This document shows positions 15,901-28,396 of a DNA stretch of 64,000 nucleotides, piece after piece. The notes beneath the pieces are model-generated. The model had not been told where the DNA came from, ran no database searches, and saw only the letters and a program-made list of their open reading frames with translations. Both the position numbers and the translations under genes were made by a program. Within the stretch, counting starts at the first letter, position 1; the number at the start of each line of letters is the position of its first letter. Origin of the DNA: Rhyacichthys aspro (taxonomy: Eukaryota; Chordata; Actinopteri; Gobiiformes; Rhyacichthyidae); assembly GCA_036850595.1 (NCBI GenBank), contig CM072166.1, positions 16,820,758 to 16,884,757 of the forward strand, written 5' to 3'.

Positions 15901-18274
15901 TCTGTGTTACCACTGTTCAGGAGCTGCAGTGACAGGTTTTACACAAAGAGTCATTCTTATTCTGAGTACATCCTGTCAGTAACGTTTCCATCTGGCCTTG
16001 TCTGTCACTGACAGAGCGCCGTCCGCACATTGAGAGCACAGAGCGAGGAGAGCCCCACAGAGCTCCCACACCCACACCAGTTCCTCCATCTGCACCGCCT
16101 GGTGAGAGCACCAGCCAGACGCCCGTTGAGAGCACCAGCCAGACGCCCGCCACAGACCAGTACGCCCTCACACACTCAGATATTCATGTTTGATTATGTG
16201 TTCTGAAACAATGCTCCTCATTCACAAAGCTGCTTATCAAAACATTTGCAACATTTAACATTCAAACTATTACTTTTAGCTTAATTTATTAATAAATAGA
16301 AAATTCCATTGATTTAGAAATTAGTATTCAGATAAACATAATATATTACAATTAGTAATGGTATGGAATATGCATATGTGGCTCACCCTTGCACAGTAGA
16401 CAGTCTAGTAAACAGTTCTCTCACACAGCAGTGCCATTTGTCTTTAAAGAAATAACATTATGAGTATTATATGATATGTTTATTCAAGGAAAGCACACAC
16501 AGTTTAAGAAAACATCTCTCTGTTTACTTATGCATAATTAATCATATGTCATAATCATATCTCTCCTTAAAAAAAAGTATAATTTTATAAATGAAACACA
16601 TCAGTCAACTACGTGAGTCAAATTGTGTCAAAATAATGCTCATTATACTGCCTATAATATAAAATCCTCAGTCATTTAAAAGGCAGTAGAAAGAGCCATT
16701 TGGTCCATCAGTTCTACAGTGGCCCAGAGCGGACAAATTACTGCTGGAGGTGAAGCACCATCTAAATTGATTTTGCTTGGAAGATTTTTAGGTGAAATCA
16801 CCTCTAGACCTTTTTACCACTGGGTGCTTTCATAGACGACAGCATGTCCCTGCAGGGCTTTACATAGCTGCTCATCCGCTCCTGAAAAGAGTGGTGTGAG
16901 GTTAAAATGATATATATTGGTGAATAGAGCCTATTCTTCAGCCTATGCTTCATTTGCTTTTGTTTTTTCTCCAGCAGCGGCCCCATCCATGATGCAGTGA
17001 TGGTTCCCAGTGTGTTTCAGGGCACAGCCACCGCAGAAAACCATCGACCTCTTAACCTGGACTTTCCCGACTGGAGCAAAGTGCAGCCGCCTCAGGCCAT
17101 GCTGGAGGACATAGAGATAGTTTGCAAGAGGCCCACCACAGTCAGTACCTTCACAGTATTCTCTTTTATAATCACTTTTTGCTGCAGGATATTTCTTAAA
17201 CTTTCACCTCATCCTAAAAGGTGCTGCCACTGGGGCTGTGAGGTTGTCCTGTCTTTAGCCTCAGACAGAGATGATTCTACCAAAAAATGTGATTCAGAGG
17301 CTCACAATTTGATTCAAAAACTAGGTATCAACAACTTAAAGTGCAGTTAATGCCACATTTTATATAAATTGGATCACACTGAATTATAACAATGGTAAAG
17401 TTAGACAGATCTATTGGGGACTTTAAGGTAAGCTTTGTCAGCCTTTATGTATAAACAGCTTAAAACTACAGGCATGAACGACATTACTGTATACAAAACA
17501 TGTCCGATGTCTGCAATTTCTCTTTACCATATGGTAGTACAGCAAGTATGTTTTGACACAATTTCCCCCCAAAAATTATTCTTATATATTATTTTTTATA
17601 TGACTGGCGATTAGTATCAGGCAATAATGCTTTCAGTGATTGGACTCAAAAATCCCAGTCATAGTCCCTTAGTGGCTTTCGATGTTTATTTCTCGCTTGC
17701 TTTACCTAAATGAGACAGCGACTAAAACAGGATACAAAGGGTAAACATTCCTCCTAATCCAACTAATATCCTGGAAAGGAGCATAAAAGGGGGTTATATT
17801 TTTCATCACTGTATTTCAGCTGCTCAATGTAACTAGCTCTTGTTCTTGTAGGTGTTCTTATCCGACCAGAGAGACTTGGCAGCGATCGGGGAGTGGGGAG
17901 AGCAGCTGGTCCACTCCTTCCTCTGCCACTGGAGGGACAGCGGGGACCCAGGACGGCCCACCAGTGTCCTGTGGTGCAACGAGAGCGGAGAGAGCGGCCA
18001 ACCGTACGACTTCAAACTCACCTTTGGAGCTACAGACGGAGACGGCGCAGACGGAGCCATGGTGTACGTGGAAGTGAAGGCCACGGTTAAGATGGAAAAG
18101 TCATTCATCCACCTCTCGGCAAACGAACTGGACTTTGCGCTGAAAAAGAAAGAGCAGTATCACCTGTTTAGGGTGTACAGCGCAGGGGACGCTCAAAATG
18201 TCCGTCTGTGCCGTATTAAGAACCTCGCACAGCATCTCCACACTAAGACCTTAGAACTTTATCTGTTTGTGTAA
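904..18274 (+). CDS. Protein NO VEIN-like (DUF3883 family), 3' part, 19 exons
   Basis: The 5' end lies outside the window. Exons read in continuous phase: 904-1085, 1898-2081, 3273-3415, 4713-4894, 6691-6950, 7028-7262, 8385-8568, 8662-8788, 8865-8951, 9414-9593, 9680-9945, 10030-10175, 11164-11248, 12787-12910, 14305-14427, 14612-14854, 16015-16159, 16975-17140, 17852-18274. They encode about 1160 residues. The family is named after Arabidopsis NO VEIN; members usually carry an Hsp90/sacsin-like ATPase fold in their N-terminal part, which would be upstream and is not visible. Visible are a long helical middle, a proline- and serine-rich linker (exons 14 to 17), and the C-terminal DUF3883 domain. 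The donor after 16159 (CA then GTACGC) is weak but is the one that keeps phase with the next exon; the next acceptor could be 16975 or 16978. The role in fish is unknown to me. Identity is sure for the last exon and good for the rest. Confidence 0.85.
5517..5760. mobile_element. Degenerate teleost non-autonomous element (TACTTAAGT type)
   Basis: It starts AGTGGTGGAGCAAGTACTCAG and ends with a run of AGTAAAGTAC, TACTTAAGTTCAGTAAC and related motifs. This resembles a very common teleost interspersed repeat rich in ACTTAAGTAC. It lies in intron 4 of the NO VEIN-like gene. The class is recalled, not searched, and the ends are approximate. Confidence 0.5.
10902..10980. repeat. Perfect 36-bp inverted repeat with 7-base spacer
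   Basis: The arms 10902-10937 and 10945-10980 are exact reverse complements by eye, separated by GACACTT. The last seven bases of the right arm (TTCTCAA) are repeated directly after it. It lies in an intron of the NO VEIN-like gene, between the exons ending at 10175 and starting at 11164. Confidence 0.9.
14904..15064. mobile_element. Fragment of a teleost MITE (CCTGTTTCAATAAGG type)
   Basis: GGGCCCTGTTTCAATAAGG followed by GGCAAACTCAGAGTAGGTTG resembles the end of an abundant fish MITE. Only one end was recognised, so it may be a fragment. It begins 50 bases after the exon ending at 14854. Confidence 0.35.
16103..16149 (+). repeat. 24-bp in-frame tandem duplication in a NO VEIN-like exon
   Basis: TGAGAGCACCAGCCAGACGC and its continuation CCGT occur twice head to tail. 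In the reading frame of the exon 16015-16159 the unit encodes eight residues, ESTSQTPV then ESTSQTPA. The period is a multiple of three, so the frame survives. Confidence 0.85.
17852..18274 (+). CDS. Terminal exon: DUF3883 (NO VEIN C-terminal) domain
   Basis: This last exon encodes 140 residues and the TAA stop. It holds the best-conserved part of the protein. A GEWGE motif (17888-17902) is followed by PYDF with its aspartate at 18008-18010, then by the strand VYVEVKAT with glutamate at 18071-18073 and lysine at 18077-18079. This E, D, ExK order matches PD-(D/E)XK-type folds, to which DUF3883 appears related; that is inference from motif order. The end (LELYLFV) is typical of the family. The exon is more GC-rich than its introns and has no frameshift. 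Confidence 0.9.
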   Translation: MFLSDQRDLAAIGEWGEQLVHSFLCHWRDSGDPGRPTSVLWCNESGESGQPYDFKLTFGATDGDGADGAMVYVEVKATVKMEKSFIHLSANELDFALKKKEQYHLFRVYSAGDAQNVRLCRIKNLAQHLHTKTLELYLFV

Positions 18275-18503
18275 CTCTGACTATAGCCACCTTTTGCACT
18301 TAAACTAAAGCCTTTGATTATACTGCACTGGTTCAATTTTTAAACGTGTAGCAGAATTTGCACATTCTTTTTTTCTTTTATCTGTGAGATTTCTTAACAT
18401 TTTGTACTCTCTTCTGTACACTTTAGTATATTGTAAGATGATTTCATTGAAGTGAAGGTTTTAACTTTCTTTCCTACCTCACTTTTACTCTCCATTTATT
18501 GAA

Positions 18504-18509
18504 AATAAA
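18504..18509 (+). terminator. Polyadenylation signal of the NO VEIN-like gene
   Basis: AATAAA lies 230 bases after the stop at 18274 and is followed within 40 bases by T-rich sequence. This implies a short 3' UTR of about 250 bases. Confidence 0.65.
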
Positions 18510-18529
18510 ATGATTTTGGCAGCAGTCTC

Positions 18530-20340
18530 AATGCTCATTTTTCTTTCAATGCAGGCAAACATCTACAGTAATGAGAGGACCTGTCACGTTCAAATTCGAA
18601 TATAAGGCAACACTATGTAACTTAAAAGTGCATTGTGTAAATTTAGTATATAGTAGAACAAAATCACACATTTTTGCAAAAATTATTAATTGCACTGAAA
18701 TACTGCATTCTATTGTAATAATATTATGGATATTGCTTTTATAGATATTGCTACTCAACTCTGAACCACAAACATTGCATTCATTTTCCGACAGTGTCCG
18801 GAGAAAACCTGTAACGCAGCAGCCTCTTTACAAAACAGAACAGTTCAGCCCATGTGATGGTGTTTGTGGAGATAAGAAAACCCCTTGAGGGACAGCACCT
18901 CCCTGTTTTTATCCTGTGATGCAACCTCTGAGTAACCGGGGGGTGTTTTCCTCAAAGAATAGGTCACAGCGATGCATCTGAAAATACACTAAAACAAACA
19001 GGATCAGAGGTTATTTCAGATTTTTCACAGATGTATATGTTTGTGTTCTGTCCTCCATTAAGCCTTATTGCATCATGGAATCAAAGAACAGATTGTATGT
19101 GATGTCCTCGAGGAGAACACAGCACATTATTCTGTTTATTCTGTTATGTCTGGTCATGGGACAGAGATGAGATTAATGAAACCGTTTATTCAACACAACA
19201 CAATTCTGAAAAGGAACATTTGCTCAGAGACAAATTTGCCAAATATAGCATCCAAAAAAAAAATATAGTGTTAAGCTCTTTGAGTCTTAACTGTAGAGTG
19301 TTTTTACAGTCTGTGCAAATCAATCTTATGAATTTAGTTAAATATAGAGCAGAAATTGTCACAGTCTATTATTGCATACAATAAGGCTTCTCTTCTGTTC
19401 TAGTTTTAACATATTTTATTTTTATTTACATCCATATTCAGACTAATTGTTGGACTTTAGCCTATTTTAATAACTTTAATAACTTTTAATAAATGTTGGT
19501 TAATGTACAGATAATTAACTTAAATGTCCCCAGCGCCAATATTTGTCACATTCCAGGGGTGTTTCTAAGGACGTTATGGGCCCAGGGCAAGAGGCATCCG
19601 CAGGCCCCCTCCACAGTCATCTTCGGGCACATAATTACAATGTACACATATGGCATGCATTTTCAAGTAGTAATTAATTTCTATTTTTTTAAACTAAATG
19701 ATCATGACAGTCATGTTCAACTTTTCAGACTTAAAGGTTGGAATTTTAACATTTTCTTTCACAAATGTTTTTTATAGATTCTCTATTTCTATATAGATTT
19801 ATATTATCTATTATCTAACAATACAAAGATCATGTCTGTAGACAGATGGGACTAAACTAATAAAGGCTCTAATTGTCTCCTATCTGCCAACACTTTTAAA
19901 CTTTTTTATTACAGTTGTCACCAATACATTAATATAAAAATACACTCATCAATATACAAACTAATGTTCTATTTTCAAAAGTAATTGTCTAAAAAATCGG
20001 CTGTATTTTGGGGCCCATTCTGCTTATGGAGCCTCATCCAATGGTTTTCTGATCATGCAAACTTTATTTCTATTATATGCTACCTTATATAGGGCTTCAT
20101 TATTCTCACAGGGGAGCTCTGATTTTTTTAAATATTATTTTTAAAGTATATATGTGTTTATTTTTATTTATTTATTTGTTTTTTAGTTTGAATGAACTGA
20201 ATGAATTTGAAAAGTTGGCTATCTAACGGTGTCAGATAACAGCAGTCAAATGTCTGAATGCAGTGAATTAAATACCTGAAATACCTCATTGCAAAGCCTT
20301 TGAATGAAATTATACAAAATTTTAACCTAATATTCTTAAT
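18530..20340. other. Intergenic spacer between the NO VEIN-like gene and sbk1
   Basis: It is AT-rich with only short, non-conserved open frames. Around 18605-18660 there is a weak match to the teleost repeat end TTAAAGGTCCATTGTGTAA. Between 19550 and 20060 there are two GGGCCC-containing blocks that look like repeat debris. No gene is supported. Confidence 0.5.
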
Positions 20341-20349
20341 TTTCCGGGC

Positions 20350-20724
20350 CTCTCGTAGACACTAGAGTCTGTATGGAGACAGCGAGCAGCGGCTCCTGGC
20401 GGTTCTGTTCTGTGATTGGCCAAAGCGGGGTTGAAGGGGCGGGGCTGTCCCCACCCCCTTGCGCTGCCAGCCGCTCGAGCTCGCGCGGCGCTCTCCTCCC
20501 CTCCTCGAGGACACAGCGATGCGGACACAATAGGAGGCTGCTGGGATGCTCGGCTCCACATCCACCGCCTCTCCGCGGCCGCTCGGACTCTTCTCACCGG
20601 GGGACAGCCACTTCCTCATGTGTTTCTCCTGGCTTTAGTATGCGCTGGTGCAGTACGGTGTGTTTACAAGCTGCCTGGGCTCGCGGGGCGGACTACATAG
20701 CCAGCAAATGGGAGCCAAGTGAAT
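20350..20724 (+). promoter_or_regulatory. sbk1: CpG-rich promoter and non-coding first exon of sbk1
   Basis: This is the most GC- and CpG-rich stretch of the first 28 kb, with many CGCG and GGCGGG-like boxes and no obvious TATA box. It ends in GAATG followed by the donor GTGAGT at 20725. A non-coding first exon spliced to the acceptor at 28300 gives a normal sbk1 gene. The start site is not resolved. Open frames of 60-118 codons here, on both strands, are explained by GC content. Confidence 0.65.
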
Positions 20725-21851
20725 GGTGAGTCCCGGGTTAGCTAGTGCTTTTCATCTCCTCACCTGCTATCCTGCATTTTACACGAGTCATTTTCATCAA
20801 AAATATTGTTTTTACCCTGCTATTCATTTGTGCTCGCCTGGGCCTGATGTTTGCAGCAATAATGTTGGTGTGAGTGCACCTATAACATAGTCTTCATTTG
20901 CACCTTTAGCCAATGATACAAGTCCGCTAGTCCGTTTCTATATTCTAATTGCTAATTCTTCACCATTGCATTTCCAGCGTTCTTTCGTTTGCTTTCTGAA
21001 ATATTTGTGCAGTGGCAGCTCTCTGCAGTGGTGTGCATGTTCCACTGTCACTCAGCTCTACTGTAGGTCTGTCAGTGCAGTCTAAGGACACAATGCAGGT
21101 AAGGTGACGTAGAGTGGTGTGTTTACATCCCATGGACAGGTTTCTACACCTGCTGGACTCATATCCAGCCATTTTTGTGCCCCCTTAAAAAATGCTTGAT
21201 CCCATTAGCACCTATTTGATCATGGGATGACAACTTTTAAATTAAATTATGGTCGTATGTACCTTGAGGCAATATATATATAGGGGTGTTAAACTCATAA
21301 TCTCTGACGTATAGCTGATCAAAGTGGGTTTATAAGCTCCAAAGACATCAAACATCAAAGTTCCACTCCAGCGTGATGAGTCACATCACAATGTAGGTCA
21401 CACAAACGGCCCGGGACTTGACAAATCCTCTCCCAAAGCGTCTCTGGCAGAAGAGCTCGCTGTATTTGGTTTTGTCTTCACTGTGTGGATATAGTGTGAA
21501 ATGATGCATGTTTACCTGAGAATAAACATTGTGTTCCCAGTGCAGCCTCGCTCATGAGAATGTCTGAGGAGAGTCTCGGTTGTTGGGCAGGGCTTGTCAT
21601 TGCAGCTTCTATGAATTGAAACGTTTTGCATATTACATTATCAAGATGAAACGCTGAGAGATGCTAAGCCTGTTTTTCAGAGTATGACAACCAAATACTG
21701 TTAACGGTATCTACATTTATTTCATGTTATGTAAGTTTGCTATTTTTTTCCTTCTATTACAACGCTATTTTCAAAAAGACAATTTTCTTCAGGTAATTTG
21801 GTACCTTTTGGCAATAGTAGTATTTCTACCGAACTAAAAATTTAATAAGAA

Positions 21852-22154
21852 TAAAGAAATACAAGGCTCTGGACTAACTTCCACTTGTCAAAGCAGGAGC
21901 TAAATCAATATTAAAGTCTAAACTAGGTCTAAATCAGAAGAACTAAACAGACAAAATGTAGTAATGAACCAGGTCTAAACCAGAGGACGTTTGAGAGAGT
22001 CTGTTTTAAGGTCTTGTTTGGAGGATGATTTTGAGCGAAAAAGTTAAAGTCTATGAAATGGAATATAAAACATTACTGCGATGCAAGTCATTCTTGCGAT
22101 GCGGATATAGCGATTGCATTAACAATAAATTTGCAATAAATTGAGCGGCCCTAG
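21852..22154. mobile_element. hAT-like non-autonomous element, copy 1
   Basis: It begins near TAAAGAAATACAAGGCTCTG and ends GCGATTGCA ... GAGCGGCCCTAG. The start matches the element at about 52820-53182 in the same orientation (AAAGAAATACAAGGCTCT, GACTAACTTCCA, TCAAAG). The end CGGCCCTA is the complement of TAGGGC(T/C)G, a common terminus of teleost hAT-like MITEs. Confidence 0.6.
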
Positions 22155-22734
22155 TGAATATCATTTAGTTTAGTTGACGAAGGGACAGTTATCATTCTAA
22201 TTATTCCAATCACTGCAGAACTCTTACTTATAGACATGCCAATTGGCAATGTGGCAATAGCGCCTCTCATTTGACTCATAACCAGTGCTAACCTATTTTA
22301 CACTGGACTTTTCAGCAATTCTTTCTGCATTTTTCTTACGCAGTTCATAGAAAACGACTTCATAGTAGAGGCCACTGCAACGACTGTTGTGTCAGGCAGC
22401 ACATAGCACTTCAAACTAAATAAGCATGCAGTTACAAAGTCAGGAAACACACAAAAAAAGTTTGTTTTATGCACTGCAAGTCCTCCACCAAACACAGCTG
22501 TCACCTTAAGTAACATTTCACAGCAATTTAGAGAGTTGTGTTTTAGCAATTTAAGCCTAAGGTTAAGAAAGTAATGACTTCAACAGGAATCTTTGGAGCC
22601 CATGACTTGTATATATCCACGGCCTGCTGTTACCTGTCTGTCACACTTCAGTCACAGCAACCAGTAAAGCAGTGCTGTCAGTGAGGTACACAGAGTCCAT
22701 TCAGAGCTGAAGCTGTGGTGCATTCACTAACAAT

Positions 22735-22775
22735 GAATAGAATTGAATAGAATAGAATAGAACAGAACAGAATTT
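22735..22775. repeat. Pentanucleotide microsatellite (GAATA/GAACA)
   Basis: GAATAGAATT is followed by repeated GAATA and then GAACA units, ending in GAATTTC. It is an imperfect simple repeat in sbk1 intron 1. Confidence 0.85.
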
Positions 22776-23680
22776 CACAGTAAGGTGTGCTACTAGATTT
22801 GAGATTTTAGTCTTACATGATCTCAATGATAATTAGTCCGTATATCAGCCTAAGGTTGTCAGCTAGGGACATACATTTTCCTTGTTTTGTCAGTCAAAAT
22901 CTAAAAGTGGTGCATGTTTTGGTTAAAAATTATTGCACAAGCAAACAGAATTTTTGTCTCTCGACTTTTTTTTTTTTAATACATATACATATATAAATAA
23001 GGAATTGCACATGCTAGTGTATCTAACTTCAATACATGAGTCTTGTGGAGCTTTTTTATTTACCTATTTATCTATCTGGGGGGTTTTATTTTGTGTTTGT
23101 ACTGGCACAAGCACACATTGGCTCGTGTTCTAATACTTAACGGCCCTTGTCATTGTACTATCCTCCCTCTCTTATTTATCTCCCATACACCACTCCCTGG
23201 CAGTGTGAAGATTTAGCGGCTTTTTCATGTGGGCATCAGGAATGTGTGCACTCACTGGCGGCTTGTGTTTGGGGAAAGGTCAGTGAAATGGAAAAAGGCT
23301 TGGGGAGGCTCCGGCTGAAGATGCCATTGCTCTAATTGTTGGAGATGAGCTTTGCCGGGGGAGGTGACGCGGCAGCCATCAGCGCCTCATCTCACTGAAT
23401 GTGGTCAGCCGGTCAGCTCTGCCTCCTGTTGCATAACTAGACTGGGATTTAGTCAGCTGTGGCCCCCGGTGCTGCTCTGCGACTGCACAGCAATACGCAC
23501 AGAGCAAAGGGAGGAGTTATCTGTGGGCATTTGGAGGGAACAGCCTGTATTTTGTTTTGTTTAGTCGAAAACCCAGAGGAGTGCGATTCCAGTAGTGAAT
23601 TCTGTCTGCTCTACTTTAGCATGAGACATAGTAAACAACCAAATTTAAAGATGTAGAGTAGTATTTTGCCCTTATCTCAA

Positions 23681-23810
23681 TTAGGGCTGGGAGATATTGC
23701 CTCAAAATGAAATGACAGATTATCAAGGAAATTGCGATAACAATATTGCACTAGCATAAATCATATACATTTTGTTGACATTTATTTGCTTACTTTATTG
23801 TGGGCTTTAT
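23681..23810. mobile_element. hAT-like MITE end (TTAGGGCTGGGAGATATTG)
   Basis: TTAGGGCTGGGAGATATTGC followed by CTCAAAATGAAATGACAGAT and a GCGATAACAATATTG core is characteristic of a widespread teleost element. Only the left end was recognised; the right boundary is a guess. Confidence 0.55.
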
Positions 23811-26371
23811 TAGTTTAAAGCAGCAGATGTAACTTTGAGTTCTATTTACACTTGTGTTTAGAAATCACGCCCCAGGCCGAGTCCTACTGACACCGCTGTT
23901 TAAGGTTTGTTTTAAACAAAACCTTTACAGTTGGTTTAAGTTTGTTTCTGGGACACTATGGACTAGTTCCATAGTTCCATAGTGTTTCTTTTTGAATCCA
24001 CTGAAGCAGAAGCTGTTTGTGTCTCAGACCGGTGCTGTAATAGAGCAGGATGTTGAGGCACTATAAACATCGCTGTCACCAAGGGTGCACTCCCACTGCC
24101 GATGTACAGCATTTTTTGTGTGTATTAGTCACATGGTGTTCATTTGTGCAACACTATAACACACAGAACTACACCCTACTGTCTATGAGGCTTTTTTACA
24201 TTGAATACTGGCCTTTGCCTAAAAGAAAACAAGCAAAGCAAACTCTTGCTGCTGCTTTTGTTGAGAGAACCAGCCCAGAGACTATCAAAACAAGTTAGCT
24301 AGTTTCTGTCTGGCATATTGTGATTTGTGGGATCTAATAAAGTATTGAGAAGTAATTACTTAAGCAGCCACATCACATTATCTGCTCTGCATGCAGTTAG
24401 GCCATGCCTGAAGCCAAACACCAGGAAGCATGTTGTATCTGAGCACTCACACTGGTCACACATGCAGGGCATTAAGTGTGAAATGTGGATGGGCACAGTA
24501 CAAGTTTGCCGCTGATTACAACCAAAGAGAGCCTGGCATTGTCTGTTGTAGCAGATAAAGTTTGCAGTTAGTAAAAAAGAGATGATCTTTTTTCATTGGA
24601 GACACCAGGTTTCATAGTTCACATAGTTCGCAGCGCCTGGGTGTGTTTTCTGGGACTACTTTCTTTCTATTGTGTCTCATAAGCACACATCTCACAGTAT
24701 TAGTACTTTTCAGACCATGACAACAAAAGAAAACAAAAAAAAAAAACATCAACAAAATCACATTAAGTAACATTTATAATGATTTTGGAAGAGTTGTGGA
24801 AAATAATGTCTGTGCCTTAAAGTCTTATTTTTTAGTTTATCTAATACTGTCAGACTGTAAATAAAGCTTGTGCTCCTGTCTGTGAGACGCGCTGCGTCAC
24901 CAGTCTTTAGTTCCACACGCAGAGACTTTTGTCCTGACCTGATGACTCATCCGGCTATGATTGCCTTTTGCCGCCTGCCTCTAAATACAGATGCAGCTTT
25001 CTCTGCAGAGAGCACACAGAGATCATCACCGAGGCATCCACCAGTGACGAACATTAAGTTTTGAGTCTAACAAAAGCAGACAGGCTGATAAAAAGCAGAC
25101 ATTCTATTTGAGCTAAATGACGCATTAAGAGTATATATAGCCTTGTTCTTATTCTAATCTGATCATTTTTATCTTAAACTGTCCACATTCATCATCTTAA
25201 GCTGACCTAGATACATGTTTCTTGTACAAAAGCAGTCAAATATAAAAAGTGTAGGCACCTCATTAAAGTCCTGTAGGTGGGGTAATCTTTTAATGCTTGA
25301 GTCTAATGTAGTTAAGATTATCAGCCTTAGAGTGGGATTACAATAAGTCCTTATCCCTCACAATAAGCCACATGTGTGTCTTTGATTACCACACACCGTT
25401 AGCTCTTTACATTTATCAGCTTTGCTCAAACACAGACAAATATATTGACTTAAAGACATAGTTATTAAATGTGACTGTAGGTCAGAACTGATTAGATACA
25501 TTAGTCAGCCAAAATAGTTTGAGAACAATAATGTATTTAGATATGTTATCAATCACCCAATGTTTATTAGGTTTATGGCCAATTTGCTGACATCCAGTCG
25601 TTAATGAGCAGATTGCAATTCAACTACCTACTCCTTACTTTAAAGCCTGAGAACAGCTATTCAATTCAATTTAAAACATTTAAATTCATTAAAAAAAACA
25701 ATATTATGCTTCTTATCCAGCAGTGTTACTTTATCCTTTCTGGGCCAATGTAGAAACAGAAAGCAAAGGGAAAAGACACTGGGTTCAACTGAACTACAAC
25801 TTGCTACTTGAATGCAATTTATTGTAGGAAAAGGCAGTGTAAACAGGATGAGATGTACCATGGTGCAAACAATGTTATGGACACAGCCTCCAGTTGACTT
25901 GTATGTCATAAATAAGTCTGTGGACAGATAAGATAGAGCTGTAATCAGACTCCTGCAGTGATACAGAGCAGCATGTCCAGTCCACAGTGCGCCAGTAAGC
26001 ACTTCTGATCCCAGACAGAAACAAATGGCCTGTCCGTTCACAGCTCCCCATGGCCTGTGTACGTGTGTTTATCACATGTGTCCAACTGTGCTTTCATTTA
26101 AAGCATAAAGAGCTGCGCTACATCCCCTCTGCTGCCATTTATCACCTCCGCTGACTCATGGCTCCTCACCTGCTGCTGTCTGAAACATTAGCCCCCTCTG
26201 CTGTGACATGAGGCTTTTTTTGTGTTTGAGGATACATTTTGCCAAAGCTAGAGGCTGACTGTGTCATAAAGCACTCGGAGCAGCTTACTCATGGACTAAC
26301 AGCAATATGTATCATCATAGACAGTTATCACCTGTGTGCCTCATTTTGACTGCGGGGTGAAGAAAAATATG

Positions 26372-26640
26372 TTAGGGCTGCACCATATATCAAACATTTA
26401 TTGTCACTGCAAGATCTATGTGCACAATACACATATTGCGTAACACAGCTTGAACTGGATTGGTTGTTTTTAATATTCCATGTGCCAGACTGTCATACTT
26501 TACATTTTAATATAGAACCTTTCCTATGCAATGAAATGAAAAAGATATGCACCTACTGCAGCAATAAAAGCAGCAGTTTTTCCTATTCATGTATCTCCCC
26601 GTGCAAGTTAAAATCCCCAAATTAGACACTTTTTTCCTTT
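26372..26640. mobile_element. hAT-like MITE (TTAGGGCTGCACCATATAT)
   Basis: It begins TTAGGGCTGCACCATATATC, continues with TTTATTGTCACTGCAAGATC and TGCACAATACACATATTGCG, and has CACCTACTGCAGCAATAAAA near its end. This matches my memory of a very common fish element. It lies in sbk1 intron 1. No transposase frame is present. Confidence 0.6.
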
Positions 26641-28396
26641 ATTTAATATGCATATATGTATAATGTTTATGTCTACATGCATTTTACCTCATAGTAGGTT
26701 TTGCTGCTTTAGCGATGTGTGCTAATCTCAGTTTTACAGTCTGTGATCAGGACCTAAAATCATCTGTGTCCAGCAAAACATAGCCTATGTCTGTGTAAAA
26801 CATCCAGTGATTTGTAGCTTGTAGCCTTTAGCTGATGTCTCCTGAATGCTTGTATAAATAGAGCAGCCAAATATGTAACCACCCGCTAAAGTTCTTACTC
26901 ACTGACAGCACACAGTTCAGTTGTCATTGTCCAAAACCATCTTGTTCAAGCAGACATGCAATACATACATGTTTTTTAAGAAATTATGACAGAATATAAG
27001 ATTACATACCATCTTCAGTCTTCAACCTTTTAAACCAATATCTACTGATACTTAATCTTGTCTTTATCACCAGTTCTGAGGACATTATGCATTTTTAAAA
27101 ATGTCAGATACAGCATGGAGGGAAGCTAAGTCTGTAAGAGTGTGTCGCATTTTACTGTAAGCTGTGACAATTTGCAGATCCACCAGCGCCTGGCCACAGA
27201 GTAAAAGAGGGGCCGTCGTGCTCTTCAGATTATGTAACGATCCTCAGCATGTGTGTTCCCATAATTCCACATGTATTGGATCTCCAGTCTGATGCAGGTC
27301 TGGCTCAAGAATTGAAAAAGAACACAATCACCGAGAATAATCACTCTGCGGCAGGGATTGGATTTGCTACAAAGGCATCGTTTCTGTTCTGGCTGTGTGA
27401 CTCGACTCGCAGCTCTGGCTCGGCGTCCCCCTCGGCGAACAGTATTTAGAACAACTTGAGCCTTCGCCGCAGATAATTACCATTTTCAGTGACTATCACA
27501 TTGCAGATCTGCACGGCACATTTCACCAGCTGCAGCCTGTCGGCCATCACTGACCTTGAAATCAACACAAATAGAACAAACACGTTATAGAAAAGTGCAT
27601 TCTGTACATACTGTGCGGGATGAAGGATGAAACTGGTTGGAAATGTCACTCCATTGTTTGTGCACTCTGTAAATGTGCAAAAGAAACTGTGTGCATTATC
27701 CTGGGTATTGCTACACGACTTGGACAGACAGTATTTGATACCCACTCAATCAGTTTCACACCATGGATGTATTCGCAAAGACCTACTTCTATTCATCTGT
27801 AAATAAAAGCGTTGATACTGTGATAATACAATGTCATCATACTGTCTCACCGTTTTTTCTCAAGGTTATCATACCATCAGATCTAATGTGTTATGGATGA
27901 TATGAAAATTAAGAATAAACAGAGCAAAATCTGACAACAGTTTATTCATAGGTCCTCTGTTGATTATATTGATGTTGCTTTCTACTATGGGAAAGATTTA
28001 TTCTCATCTGCGTTTTAGTTTTTTTGCTGCAGTACCATCAGTGGCCACTAGAGGAATTTGTGTCGTGGCACTTTCAAAACAGTTAAATTCAATAAAACAA
28101 AATTCGCAACATTTTTAGTCTGAGTATTCCTGAAATAATAATATGGACTCTATAGAGCAAGTTTGCAGTCCACACCTTCACCTCCAGAAAACTGCACAAC
28201 TCCAGTTTACATTTTACACAAGACAAAGCTTATGAAGCGTATGAACATGTACCGTGCAATATGCATCAGTAATAAAAACATTGCTTTCTCTTCTCTGCAG
28301 TGACACCAGCCTTTAGCCATCACCGCTCTAGTCCCGTCTGGAGCCACAGTCCCCCACTTCGAGCCCCCTCTCACGTCCCCTGAAGCGTCCCGCAAC

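Larger units (their letters stand above)
20725..28300 (+). other. sbk1: sbk1 intron 1
   Basis: This 7.6-kb intron separates the CpG-rich exon from the coding exons. It contains hAT-like elements (listed separately) and a pentanucleotide microsatellite. No additional exon or RNA gene was recognised. Open frames are short and show no family similarity. Confidence 0.55.

Noticed and set aside
20322..20729. Several overlapping open frames of 60-118 codons on both strands
   Set aside because: They result from the high GC content of the CpG-rich sbk1 first exon; none resembles a known protein.
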